Part shown: positions 33,108 through 41,078 of the stretch, piece by piece
Numbering within the stretch: the stretch's first letter is position 1
How the letters are laid out: each line of letters starts with the position of its first letter
Assembly: GCA_009702045.1 (NCBI GenBank)
Contig: WLIV01000027.1
Coordinates: 1 to 43,825, forward strand
Source of the DNA: Actinomycetota bacterium
GTDB lineage: Bacteria; Actinomycetota; Acidimicrobiia; Acidimicrobiales; Ilumatobacteraceae
Length of the DNA: 43,825 bases
Reading direction: 5' to 3'
Notes under the pieces: model-generated
What the model was told of the DNA's origin: nothing
The model's database searches: none
What the model saw: only the letters and a program-made list of their open reading frames with translations
Made by a program: the position numbers and the translations under genes

Positions 33108-33719
33108 GTGCCGCCTGCAGCCGATTCCCACACCACACGACTGCTCACTGTCCGCCACGGCGAAAGCGAATGGAATGCCGTTGGTCGCTGGCAGGGACAG
33201 GCCGATCCGCCGCTGACGGATGCCGGCATGTTGCAGGCGGTGGCGGCGGCCGAGGTACTGGGCACGTTCGACGCGGTGTGGGCCAGCAGCCTGCAGCGCG
33301 CCGCGAACACGGCGGCGATCATCGCCGAAAGCATCGGTGTCGGTCCGGTGCAGTTGCATCCCGGGCTGATGGAGAACGCCTTCGGACCCTGGCAGGGCCT
33401 CACCGTGGCCGAGATCGAAGCTGGCTGGCCCGGGTTCCTTGCCGACAACCGGCGGCCGGAAGGTGCCGAACAACCCGAGGACGTCACTGCCCGCGGCCTG
33501 GCGGCGCTGCGCGAGATCGCCGAACAGAACCCGGGTGGTGAGGTGCTGGTGGTCACCCATGCCGGGCTGATCCGCACGCTGCGCCGCGCGCTCGACGGCA
33601 GCGACCTGCGCTTCAACAACCTGGGCGGTTGTTGGTTCCACGTACACGGGGATGGGCGCATCGTCGCCGGCGACCCAGTCGAGCTGGTGCACCCGGGCAC
33701 CTTCGGCGACACTCTCTGA
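33108..33719 (+). CDS. Histidine phosphatase / phosphoglycerate-mutase-like protein
   Basis: A 203-residue member of the histidine phosphatase superfamily. The phosphohistidine motif is Arg16-His17-Gly18-Glu19 (RHGESEWN). A second conserved His lies in VVTHAGLIRTLRRAL and the acid residue in GLMENAFGPWQG. It is shorter than true 2,3-bisphosphoglycerate mutases (about 230-250 aa), so a cofactor-type phosphatase is more likely. GTG 33108 is supported by a -10 hexamer 7 nt upstream. It is followed 3 bp later by a metallopeptidase gene. Confidence 0.85.
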   Translation: MPPAADSHTTRLLTVRHGESEWNAVGRWQGQADPPLTDAGMLQAVAAAEVLGTFDAVWASSLQRAANTAAIIAESIGVGPVQLHPGLMENAFGPWQGLTVAEIEAGWPGFLADNRRPEGAEQPEDVTARGLAALREIAEQNPGGEVLVVTHAGLIRTLRRALDGSDLRFNNLGGCWFHVHGDGRIVAGDPVELVHPGTFGDTL

Positions 33720-33722
33720 CCC

Positions 33723-34274
33723 ATGGCCACCGCCGAACAACCGGCCCTGTTCACGCTCGAGCCGTTCCGAGTGGAGGTCGTGCGCTCGACACGGCGCAAG
33801 CGCACGGTCGGTGCGCAGCTCGTCGGCGGTGTGCTGAAGGTGGCCATCCCGTCGTGGATGAGCCGCGCCGAAGAGCGGCAATGGGTCGAGAAGATGGCCG
33901 CCCGCTACCGGCGTACGGTGTCGACCGATCGCATCGATCTCGTCACCCGGTCCGCCGCGCTCGCTCGCCGATACGACCTGCCGCGTCCCACTGAGATCCG
34001 CTGGGTTGACGATATGACCGCTCGCTGGGGATCCTGCTCGCTGCACTCGCGCAGTGTGCGCCTCTCGTCGCGGCTGGCTGCGTTCCCCGACTGGGTGATT
34101 GATTACGTCATCGTGCATGAGTTGGCCCACCTGGTGGAGGCCGGTCACGGACCCGACTTCTGGCGTCTGGCGTCGCGCTACCCCAAGGCCGAGCGGGCGA
34201 TCGGCTACCTCATCGCCAAAGCAGCCGACGCAACCGACGACGGTGATGCGGCCGGGCATGAGGGCTCCGACTGA
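33723..34274 (+). CDS. YgjP/SprT-like zinc metallopeptidase
   Basis: A 183-residue protein of the YgjP (DUF45) family. The HExxH motif is His132-Glu133..His136 (VHELAHL), followed by HGPDFW with the third ligand His142, and an upstream WGSC motif at 102-105. The family is predicted to be a zinc-dependent protease related to SprT/WLM domains; the substrate is unknown. It is cotranscribed with the histidine phosphatase and nearly abuts the PilZ protein gene (convergent, 1-bp gap). Confidence 0.85.
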   Translation: MATAEQPALFTLEPFRVEVVRSTRRKRTVGAQLVGGVLKVAIPSWMSRAEERQWVEKMAARYRRTVSTDRIDLVTRSAALARRYDLPRPTEIRWVDDMTARWGSCSLHSRSVRLSSRLAAFPDWVIDYVIVHELAHLVEAGHGPDFWRLASRYPKAERAIGYLIAKAADATDDGDAAGHEGSD

Positions 34275-34275
34275 C

Positions 34276-36789
34276 TCAGCGGGCCGCTGCGGTGCGAGGC
34301 CGAGCAGAGCCGAGCAGGATGCTGGCGGCCATCAGACCGGCGAGCATCAGCACGAGGACCGACAAGGTGGAACGCGACTCGTGCTCGGCGGCCAACTGAT
34401 CGACCCTCGGCGTGGGCAGCGGTGTGCGCGCCCCGGGGCCGTCGGCCGACAGCGCCGTCACGATCGAACGCACCTCGGCCACTGCCGCCGCAGGTGTCGT
34501 CACCTGCTCGGTAGTACCGCTACTGGCGTTGTGGGCGACCACACCATCACGTTGCACGAAGCTCGTCCGCAGGATGGGCGCACCGCTCACGTCCAGCGGC
34601 TGCAGCCCTGTTGTGACATCCGCCGGAGCCGTGCTCTGGTAGCCGGCGGGGGGTACCGCCTCTGCCCAGCAGGCCTGGCCGGCGAGCGCCAATTCGTAGC
34701 TGCCATCGGCGGCCGACTGCACGGCGACCGGGTCGCTGTACGTGTCGTCGCTGGTCCCCCAGACGCCGTCGGCACCGGGGTCGAGTGAACACACGCCGAC
34801 CACGACCGCGGTGTTGGCGCTGTCGGCTGTCGCGGTGTCGGTGCCATCGATCGACATGACGACGCCACGGATCATGTGGGCCAGTGCCGGCGACGCGTTG
34901 GCCGTCGACGCGGTGCTCGCCACTGCGCCGACCAGCGCCAAGAGCGCGATCACCCGGACGGCGAGGCGACCCGAACCCATCGGCGCCGACATCGCTTCAT
35001 CGACGTAGATCACGTGGCGGGAGTCGTCGGCGACGCGCCCTGTGAGCACACCGAGGCGCTCCCAGATCGGTTCGATCGAGCAGAACTCCACCAGGGCGTT
35101 GGACGCCGCGGCATTCATACCGGTGAATTCCACACCGATGCGCCAACCACCGTCCTCGGTAGGCCGAGTGTTGCGCACGACGCAGTCGACATGGATGTCG
35201 GTGACGCCAGTGGCGGTGGGAACGGACGACTCGAGCATCATGCGCGCTCCGACCTCCACCGTGTGATGGTTGGTCAGGCCAGCGCCGAGTGGTGTGAGGT
35301 CGACCACGGACACGCCACGATCATCGAGCACGGCAGAGAGTGCCGACACGACACGAGCGGTTCGTCGTTGCTGTGTGCGGCGAGCGAGGACGCGCAGCAC
35401 GTCGAGCGACAGGGCCAAGGTCCACAGACATGCCAGCATCAGACCCATCAGCGCTGGCTGCGGAAGGCCGCCCAGCGAATGGGTCCAGCGGTCGCTGACG
35501 CCACGGATGACGAGCACGCCGCTGAGCGCCACCACTGCGAAGGTGAGACCGCCGCCGTACTGGGCATCGGGTGACAGCGCGTGAGCACGCGACCGCAGGC
35601 TCGCCCACACCGGCCCGAGCGAGTGCAACGACCAACGTGAACGGTCGCCGGGGCGCAGCTTCCAATCGCTGAGCAGCGACAGACCGAACGAGGTGTAGAG
35701 GTACGCCGGAACGGCGGTCAGTACGAGGGCCAACCCCGAAGCATGGAACGGCACGACGCCGGCCAACAACGAGCAGACCACCACGACGACGAACATCGTG
35801 CGGCGCAGTGCCGACAGTGGACGGACACACCACGCGAGCATCGCCAGTCGCTGACGCAAGGTCAGCGTCGAGGCGCGCAACACACCGCCAGGAGACGTGA
35901 GCAACCAACGCGCCGCGCGGGCACGCTCGGCACGGTCGAGGAACACGATCGTCTCGGACTGGACGGCACGGTGGGCCACCACAGGGGAACCGGACGGAGC
36001 GACGATCTTCCAACCAGCGGTCAGCATCTCGGCGGTCACATGCCAGTGGGCTTCCAGCGCAGAACCGTGCTCGGGCGCACCCGAACGCACGGGTTCTGTG
36101 CGGGCGACAGAACCGGATCCGGTCCAGACCGCGCACCCACGGCGGCCCAGAGCAGGGTTCAGTGCCTCGCGCTCGAAACCGAGTTCGTGATGATGGTCAG
36201 GACCGTGTTCGGCCGAGTCGCCAGCGAACGAAGTGCCCATTCCCTGCACTGCCGCCACACGACTGTCAGCCATGTGCGCGGCCAGTCGCTCGACGAAGTC
36301 GCGGGTGGGGATGTCGCCACCGTCCAGCAACGCGAACTCGGAGGTGGTCACCATCGATGCCATCACGGCCAGACCGTTGCGGTCGTTGGTGGCGGTGGCG
36401 GCGTACTTTGCACCGAACTCGGTGGCCAGGCCCGCGATCTCGGGGCGGGTGGCGAGGTCGACCACGATCACCCCGGCGACGGAGCGCACCGACCGCAGGG
36501 CCACCAACGTGGCGCGCACCTCGTGGAGCACTTGATCATCGACGCGCACCACCACATCCATCGAACACGGCAACGCGGGCACGCTGTCGCGTCGCAGTGA
36601 CGGCCACAGCGCCCAGGCCAGCAACCCGGCGCCAGCGAAACCCACACACTCCAGACCCAGTACCGGAACTGAGAACCACAGCCGCGTTCCCGACAACGTG
36701 GTGGCGAAGCGCCACACCACATAGGCCACCGAGGATGCCAGGCCGACCGCGGTAAGGACGCGGGCTGCACGTTCCTGCCGTCGATTCAT
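34276..36789 (-). CDS. Cellulose-synthase-like membrane protein with PilZ domain, degenerate GT2 and SdrD-B-like domain
   Basis: An 837-residue membrane protein with BcsA-like layout: two N-terminal helices (about 11-65), a GT2-like domain (75-300), several helices (310-470), a PilZ domain (470-580), another helix (about 607-628), an external SdrD_B/CNA-like domain with a DPGADGVWGTSDD loop (669-682), and a C-terminal helix (808-826). PilZ keeps both c-di-GMP signatures: Arg471-x3-Arg475 and Asp497-x-Thr499-x2-Gly502. The GT2 part does not: DDG reads DLA, DxD becomes LDGGD (155-159), the TED base is lost and QxxRW is reduced to RAARW. Catalysis is therefore doubtful. ATG 36789 has a strong AAGGAG site, preceded by a small stem-loop. 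Confidence 0.78.
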   Translation of the reverse strand: MNRRQERAARVLTAVGLASSVAYVVWRFATTLSGTRLWFSVPVLGLECVGFAGAGLLAWALWPSLRRDSVPALPCSMDVVVRVDDQVLHEVRATLVALRSVRSVAGVIVVDLATRPEIAGLATEFGAKYAATATNDRNGLAVMASMVTTSEFALLDGGDIPTRDFVERLAAHMADSRVAAVQGMGTSFAGDSAEHGPDHHHELGFEREALNPALGRRGCAVWTGSGSVARTEPVRSGAPEHGSALEAHWHVTAEMLTAGWKIVAPSGSPVVAHRAVQSETIVFLDRAERARAARWLLTSPGGVLRASTLTLRQRLAMLAWCVRPLSALRRTMFVVVVVCSLLAGVVPFHASGLALVLTAVPAYLYTSFGLSLLSDWKLRPGDRSRWSLHSLGPVWASLRSRAHALSPDAQYGGGLTFAVVALSGVLVIRGVSDRWTHSLGGLPQPALMGLMLACLWTLALSLDVLRVLARRTQQRRTARVVSALSAVLDDRGVSVVDLTPLGAGLTNHHTVEVGARMMLESSVPTATGVTDIHVDCVVRNTRPTEDGGWRIGVEFTGMNAAASNALVEFCSIEPIWERLGVLTGRVADDSRHVIYVDEAMSAPMGSGRLAVRVIALLALVGAVASTASTANASPALAHMIRGVVMSIDGTDTATADSANTAVVVGVCSLDPGADGVWGTSDDTYSDPVAVQSAADGSYELALAGQACWAEAVPPAGYQSTAPADVTTGLQPLDVSGAPILRTSFVQRDGVVAHNASSGTTEQVTTPAAAVAEVRSIVTALSADGPGARTPLPTPRVDQLAAEHESRSTLSVLVLMLAGLMAASILLGSARPRTAAAR

Positions 36790-36917
36790 GGCTGCTCCTT
36801 GCTGGACCGGGTGAATTTGGCGCAGCCATCTGGCTGTACGTAGTTACTTCGGCACGCGGCGTCGGGAAGTTGAGCGATCCTTGCGAAAGAACAGGAACTC
36901 TCGACCGAGTTCGCCCC

Positions 36918-36949
36918 GCTACCCGGACTGGCGAGACGTCGGGTAGCCT
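36918..36949 (+). promoter_or_regulatory. FKBP promoter with inverted repeat
   Basis: GCTACCC (36918-36924) and its complement GGGTAGC (36941-36947) are separated by 16 bp. The right arm overlaps TAGCCT (36944-36949), a -10 hexamer 9 nt before GTG 36959, so a bound dimer could block this promoter. I see nothing else gene-like in the gap 36790-36958. Confidence 0.4.
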
Positions 36950-36958
36950 CCTTTCCTC

Positions 36959-37594
36959 GTGGGTACCACCAAGCGTGAACGACAGAAAGCCAACCGCCAG
37001 CTGCGACTGGAAGAGCTGGCCAAGCAGGCTCGCAAGAACAAGACCAAGCGCCTTGGGCTGCGGTTCGTGTTCCTCATCGGTGGTGTGGTTGCGGTCGTCG
37101 CGCTCATCTGGTTCGTTGGCAAGGACGACAACTCGTCCTCCACTTCCACCAGCACGACCGTCGAGACCACGCTGCTCCCGCTGATCGCTCCCGCCAAGCC
37201 GACGGTCTCGATCCCGACGGCGCCGCCCACCGAGTTGAAGGTCACCACCCTCACCGAAGGCAGCGGCGCGAAGGCGGTCGCCGGCGACCTGGTGCGCGTG
37301 TACTACGTCGGTGTGCTCAGCAAGGACGGCACCGAGTTCGATTCGAACTACGCCAAGGGCTCCACCTTCGACCTCACCGTCGGTATCGGGAGCGTCATCA
37401 AGGGCTGGGATCAAGGCCTCGTCGGCGTCCAGGCTGGTGGTCGTTACCAACTCGACATTCCGGCCGAACTGGCCTACGGCGCTGCTGGTCAGGGTCAGAT
37501 CCCGGCAGACGCACCACTCACGTTCGTCGTCGATGTGATGGCTGTCGTCCCCGCCGCCCCGGTCACCACCGACACCGCTACCGCCACCAGTTGA
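36959..37594 (+). CDS. Membrane-anchored FKBP-type peptidyl-prolyl isomerase
   Basis: A 211-residue protein. A very basic cytoplasmic N-terminus (1-34) precedes one membrane helix (35-54), a Ser/Thr-rich linker, and an FKBP domain (about 92-200) with the active-site pattern VRVYYVGVL, GTEFDSN, GSVIKGWDQGL and PAELAYG. It should catalyse prolyl cis-trans isomerisation in exported proteins. The tail is Thr-rich. GTG 36959 is the only reasonable start; it is divergent from the PilZ protein gene. Confidence 0.9.
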   Translation: MGTTKRERQKANRQLRLEELAKQARKNKTKRLGLRFVFLIGGVVAVVALIWFVGKDDNSSSTSTSTTVETTLLPLIAPAKPTVSIPTAPPTELKVTTLTEGSGAKAVAGDLVRVYYVGVLSKDGTEFDSNYAKGSTFDLTVGIGSVIKGWDQGLVGVQAGGRYQLDIPAELAYGAAGQGQIPADAPLTFVVDVMAVVPAAPVTTDTATATS

Positions 37595-37613
37595 GCGAGG
37601 CGACGCAGTCGCG

Positions 37614-38237
37614 TCAGCTCAAGTCGCCCGAGATCTCGGGCTGACCCACACGTTCCCACCCGGCGGCTGTGTGGACCAGCGCGTCGCCGGTACGCAGCAC
37701 CGCGAACGTCGTGTTCGCCAACTTGCGAGTGCGATGCAACCGTTCGGGCGACCACGACTCGGCCTCGGTCACCACCGCCATACCCGGTACCAGCGCAAGT
37801 CCGAGGGTGAATGCGCCACCGCGCGGGTCGATCATCGGATCGCACAACGCATCTGCGCTGCCACCGGTGCCGACCACCAGACCACCGTTGGCGAGCACCT
37901 CCTTGAGCGCGTCGAACAGCGGCGTGTCCTTCAGCACCGAACGCAGGTGCAGCGGCTGATCGCCCACCAGGTAGACAGCGCGAGCGTTGCGCACCAGGTT
38001 GGCCGAGCCCATTTCCTGTGCCTCACCGCGGCGCAAGACCATCAACGCCTCGACCTCGACGCCCAACCGCTCGCCCCAGTTCATCGCTGCCGCCACCAGA
38101 ATCTCCGGCCGTTCGAAGGCGTCGGCCGTCGGCAGCACCACCACAGTCGTCGCACCCACCGACTGCAGCAGGCGTGCGTCGAGATCGTCGTTGGCGGAGA
38201 AGGGGCCGCCGCCCTGCAGTGCAATGGTGCCGCTCAT
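37614..38237 (-). CDS. Peptidase S51 / cyanophycinase-like protein
   Basis: A 207-residue protein of the class I glutamine-amidotransferase-like fold. It begins with IALQGGGPF, has TVVVLPTADAFERP and AVYLVGDQP strands, and a nucleophile elbow near VVGTGGSADALCD, where Ser is the likely nucleophile as in peptidase E and cyanophycinase. ATG 38237 is supported by TACGAT 7 nt upstream. It is convergent with the FKBP gene (19-bp gap). The substrate is unknown. Confidence 0.72.
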   Translation of the reverse strand: MSGTIALQGGGPFSANDDLDARLLQSVGATTVVVLPTADAFERPEILVAAAMNWGERLGVEVEALMVLRRGEAQEMGSANLVRNARAVYLVGDQPLHLRSVLKDTPLFDALKEVLANGGLVVGTGGSADALCDPMIDPRGGAFTLGLALVPGMAVVTEAESWSPERLHRTRKLANTTFAVLRTGDALVHTAAGWERVGQPEISGDLS

Positions 38238-38244
38238 GGAATGG

Positions 38245-38250
38245 ATCGTA
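38245..38250 (-). promoter_or_regulatory. Leaderless -10 hexamer of the S51-like gene
   Basis: Minus-strand TACGAT, 7 nt before ATG 38237. Confidence 0.45.
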
Positions 38251-38283
38251 GGCGGCCGCACGGCGCGTTTGGTATCCGGTGGA

Positions 38284-39054
38284 TCACTCGAGCAGTTCGG
38301 ACGCCAGACGGTCGAGGGTCGCCGGCTGCACACCGATGTGCAACACGTAGTTGCGCACGCTGCCGTGTGCGGCCTCGATGTGGGCAATCACGCGCAGCAT
38401 CGCTTCGGGCTCGGAAGCCATCCAGGCGGAAGGCGTGTCGGCCAACCGCTCCCACAGCTCGGGCGACTCGCGCTGCGCCCAGGCCAGGCTGCGGGCGGTG
38501 CCCTCGGCAGTGAGGGCGTAGTCGGCGGCGATGTACTCCGACGGCACGCCGAGCGCGCCCAGCACCAACATCGCGGTGACGCCCGTGCGGTCCTTGCCCG
38601 CAGCACAGTGGAACACCGCCGGCAGCGCGTCGGGCGCGCCGAGCCGCTCGATGGCCTCGGCAAAACGATCGGGCAGTTGGTGCAGCATCCGCTCGTAGGC
38701 GCTGGTGAGGAACGCGACGACGTCCTCGAGGTCGTCGTCGCTGCGGTCCCATGTCGTGTCCATCACGTCGATGTGGTGAAAGTCCACCGGGTGCTCATCG
38801 ATCGGGAAACGGCCACGTAACTCGAGTTCCTCCGGAGTGCGCAGATCGATCACGGTGCGCAGGCCGAGCGGCCGCACGGTGTCTACATCGTCGCCACGCA
38901 GGCGGTAGAGCGCGTCGGCGCGGAACAGGCGTCGCCACTTGGTGGTGCGGCCGTCGGCGGTGGGGTACCCGCCCATGTCGCGGAAGTTGTGGACAGCGTC
39001 GAGTGTGATGACGCGACGCGGATCGCGAACATCGGGCAAGGCGTGGAGGCTCAT
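38284..39054 (-). CDS. Tyrosine/serine protein phosphatase family (PF13350 type)
   Basis: A 256-residue phosphatase. The P-loop HCAAGKDRTG holds Cys150 and Arg156, and the N-terminus has the family's NFRDMGGYPTADGR and LFRADALYRL motifs. The extra Lys-Asp in the P-loop is typical of the group that also removes phosphate from phosphoinositides. It follows the aminotransferase gene by 15 bp and is the last gene of the alkB operon. Substrate unknown. Confidence 0.88.
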   Translation of the reverse strand: MSLHALPDVRDPRRVITLDAVHNFRDMGGYPTADGRTTKWRRLFRADALYRLRGDDVDTVRPLGLRTVIDLRTPEELELRGRFPIDEHPVDFHHIDVMDTTWDRSDDDLEDVVAFLTSAYERMLHQLPDRFAEAIERLGAPDALPAVFHCAAGKDRTGVTAMLVLGALGVPSEYIAADYALTAEGTARSLAWAQRESPELWERLADTPSAWMASEPEAMLRVIAHIEAAHGSVRNYVLHIGVQPATLDRLASELLE

Positions 39055-39069
39055 ATGCCGGTGGGCCCT

Positions 39070-40311
39070 TCAGTCGGGGTGCACGAGGTCGAGCACGGTG
39101 CGCAGTGTGCCCACCAACTGGTCGATCTCCGCATCGGAGATGGTGAACGGTGGGGCAACAATGATCGCGTCGCGAACCGGACCCGAGCCGGCTGGGTACA
39201 CCCACAGGTCGTGCTCGAGGGCGGCTGCCACCACGGAGTCCTTGCTGCACTTCAGTTCCAGCCCGTAGAACATGCCACGCCCACGCACCTCGATGACGGC
39301 CGGGTGCTGGCCAAGTTCGGCCTGCAGGCGGGCACCGAGCAGCGCCCCCTGGGAGGCGGCACGTTCGACGAGGTGTTCGCGGCGCAGAATCTCGAGCACC
39401 TTCGCGCCGACGGCGCAGCTGGCGTCGTTGCCAGTGAACGTGAAGTACATGAAGCCATTCGTACGTAACACCTCGGCGACTTCATCGCGAGCCGCGACCG
39501 CCCCGAGTGGCAAGTAGCCGCCGCCAAGTCCCTTCCCGCCGACGATCACATCGGGGTGGAGTGGGAAGTGCTGGTGGCCGAACTTGAGACCTGTGCGGCC
39601 ATAGCCCGTCATCACCTCGTCGGCGATGAGCAGGATGTCGTGTTCGCGGCAGGCGTCGCTGACCACCTGCCAGTAGTGGTCGCTGGCGGTGAGGCACGCG
39701 CCGGCAGCGCCGGTGATCGGTTCAACGATGAAGCCAGCGATGGTGGCCGGGTCTTCCCGCTCGATCACCCGCAACACCTCCTCGGGGTCGTTCCACGACA
39801 CCTTGGGGAACGGCAGCAGCAGCGGTTCGTACCCGCGCTGGCGGCCATCGTGGCTGGCCACGGCCATCGTGCCGGTGGTCATTCCGTGGTAGCTGGGGTG
39901 GCGGCCGATGATCTTCCAGCGGTCGGGGCGACCCTTGCCCACCTGATAGGCGCGCGCCAGACGCAGCGATGAGTCGGTGCTCTCGCTGCCGCCACTGGTG
40001 AAGAACACATGGCCAAACCCCTCGGGCAGCCAATGCTGTACCAACTCGTCGTGCAACGCGAGCCGACTGGGGGTGGGCCACAGCGGCACCACATACCCAT
40101 TCGACATCACCGCCGCGGCGGCCTCGGTGACCTCGGTGCGACCCCAGCCGATGTTGCCGACGATCGCACCCGCCGCACCGTCGAGGATGCGCCGCCCGTC
40201 GGCAGTGTGCAGGAAGCAACCCTCGCCGCCGATGATCGTCGGAGCGGGTGACGAGCCGGGGACGAAGCTGTAGCGACTGGAGTCCGTGACCGGGAACGGC
40301 GAGGCAGGCAT
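39070..40311 (-). CDS. Class III PLP-dependent aminotransferase
   Basis: A 413-residue aminotransferase. The cofactor lysine is Lys260 in VGGKGLGGGYLP, Asp231-Glu232 hold the pyridine nitrogen (IADEVMTGYGRTG), and SGGSESTDSSLRLAR is the phosphate-binding region. Related enzymes act on omega-amino acids, polyamines or diamino acids; the substrate is not predictable from these motifs. ATG 40311 overlaps the alkB stop by one base (TGATG), so it is in the same LexA-controlled operon. Confidence 0.88.
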   Translation of the reverse strand: MPASPFPVTDSSRYSFVPGSSPAPTIIGGEGCFLHTADGRRILDGAAGAIVGNIGWGRTEVTEAAAAVMSNGYVVPLWPTPSRLALHDELVQHWLPEGFGHVFFTSGGSESTDSSLRLARAYQVGKGRPDRWKIIGRHPSYHGMTTGTMAVASHDGRQRGYEPLLLPFPKVSWNDPEEVLRVIEREDPATIAGFIVEPITGAAGACLTASDHYWQVVSDACREHDILLIADEVMTGYGRTGLKFGHQHFPLHPDVIVGGKGLGGGYLPLGAVAARDEVAEVLRTNGFMYFTFTGNDASCAVGAKVLEILRREHLVERAASQGALLGARLQAELGQHPAVIEVRGRGMFYGLELKCSKDSVVAAALEHDLWVYPAGSGPVRDAIIVAPPFTISDAEIDQLVGTLRTVLDLVHPD

Positions 40312-41009
40312 CAGTCTGAGTATCGCACCGTCTGCGCATCGTCGGAGACCCACCCACCCGAGAGGTGATGGCGGAACACGATGCTGAGGCGCGGCCCGTC
40401 GACGACGGCCGACTTCGGGACCGCGTGCTCGTAGTCGTGCTGGCACGCACCGCCCATCACCAGCAAGTCGCCCTGGCCGAGACGGAACGACCGGGACGCG
40501 CCGGTGACACCGGATTTTGGTCGCAGGTGAAACACCCGCGGGGTACCGGTGCTGATGATCGCCACCACCGGATCTTCGTGTTCGTAGCGCTCGCGGTCGG
40601 CGTGCCAGGCCACCGAGTCGCGGCCATCGCGGTACAGGTTGAAGCCGATGGAATCGAACGGCCGGGCGTACTGCCGGGTGAGGGCCATCCGCGCGTCGTC
40701 CAGCACCGGCAACGGTTCGGGACCACCGCTGCTGGGCGACCACCAGGCCGTGAGCCGCGGCTCGGGCAGGCGACGGTGGACCATCGTGACTTCACGCTGT
40801 TCCCACTGGAGGCGTGCGACGAGTTCGGCGAACACCAGGTCGGCGCCACGCAGCCACCCCGGCACGACATCGACCCATGAGGTCTCGTCGAGGTGGGTGC
40901 GCACGAGGCCACCGAACGCGGCATCGACCATCGGGTCTTCGAACGCGAACAGGCACTGCTGCCAGATGAGATCGGCTTCGTCGACGTGGGGGGCGGCGGT
41001 ACGTGTCAT
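40311..41009 (-). CDS. alkB: AlkB-type 2-oxoglutarate/Fe(II)-dependent dealkylase
   Basis: Oxidative removal of alkyl groups from DNA or RNA bases. The 232-residue protein has the iron triad His136-x-Asp138 and His195 and the 2-oxoglutarate-binding Arg pair in GPRLSIVFR (Arg207, Arg213). The nucleotide lid contains FNLYRDGRDSVAWHAD. It is of the actinobacterial AlkB type, slightly longer than E. coli AlkB. ATG 41009 lies downstream of a predicted promoter overlapped by a LexA box, so damage induction is expected. Confidence 0.92.
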   Translation of the reverse strand: MTRTAAPHVDEADLIWQQCLFAFEDPMVDAAFGGLVRTHLDETSWVDVVPGWLRGADLVFAELVARLQWEQREVTMVHRRLPEPRLTAWWSPSSGGPEPLPVLDDARMALTRQYARPFDSIGFNLYRDGRDSVAWHADRERYEHEDPVVAIISTGTPRVFHLRPKSGVTGASRSFRLGQGDLLVMGGACQHDYEHAVPKSAVVDGPRLSIVFRHHLSGGWVSDDAQTVRYSD

Positions 41010-41027
41010 GACGCCAGCTTCGCGCGG

Positions 41028-41045
41028 CGAACACATGTTCGCAAC
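41028..41045. promoter_or_regulatory. LexA (SOS) box over the alkB promoter
   Basis: CGAACACATGTTCG at 41028-41041 is a perfect match to the Gram-positive SOS box CGAACRNRYGTTCG, within a 16-bp perfect inverted repeat (41027-41042). On the minus strand it overlaps TTGCGA (-35, 41045-41040), which is 17 bp before GAAGCT (-10, 41022-41017 by this spacing), itself 6-8 nt before ATG 41009. Confidence 0.85.
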
Positions 41046-41065
41046 ACCTTTCGGCCAGGTCGCTC

Positions 41066-41071
41066 TAGAGT
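41066..41071 (+). promoter_or_regulatory. Leaderless -10 hexamer of the SpoU methyltransferase
   Basis: TAGAGT, 7 nt before GTG 41079. The LexA box is about 25 bp further upstream and could also affect this promoter. Confidence 0.5.
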
Positions 41072-41078
41072 CGGCGCT

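Noticed and set aside
32814-34259. A single 481-residue minus-strand protein ending in MoaD
   Set aside because: The upstream part is antisense to the phosphatase and metallopeptidase genes; the MoaD domain starts at 33056 with its own -10 hexamer.
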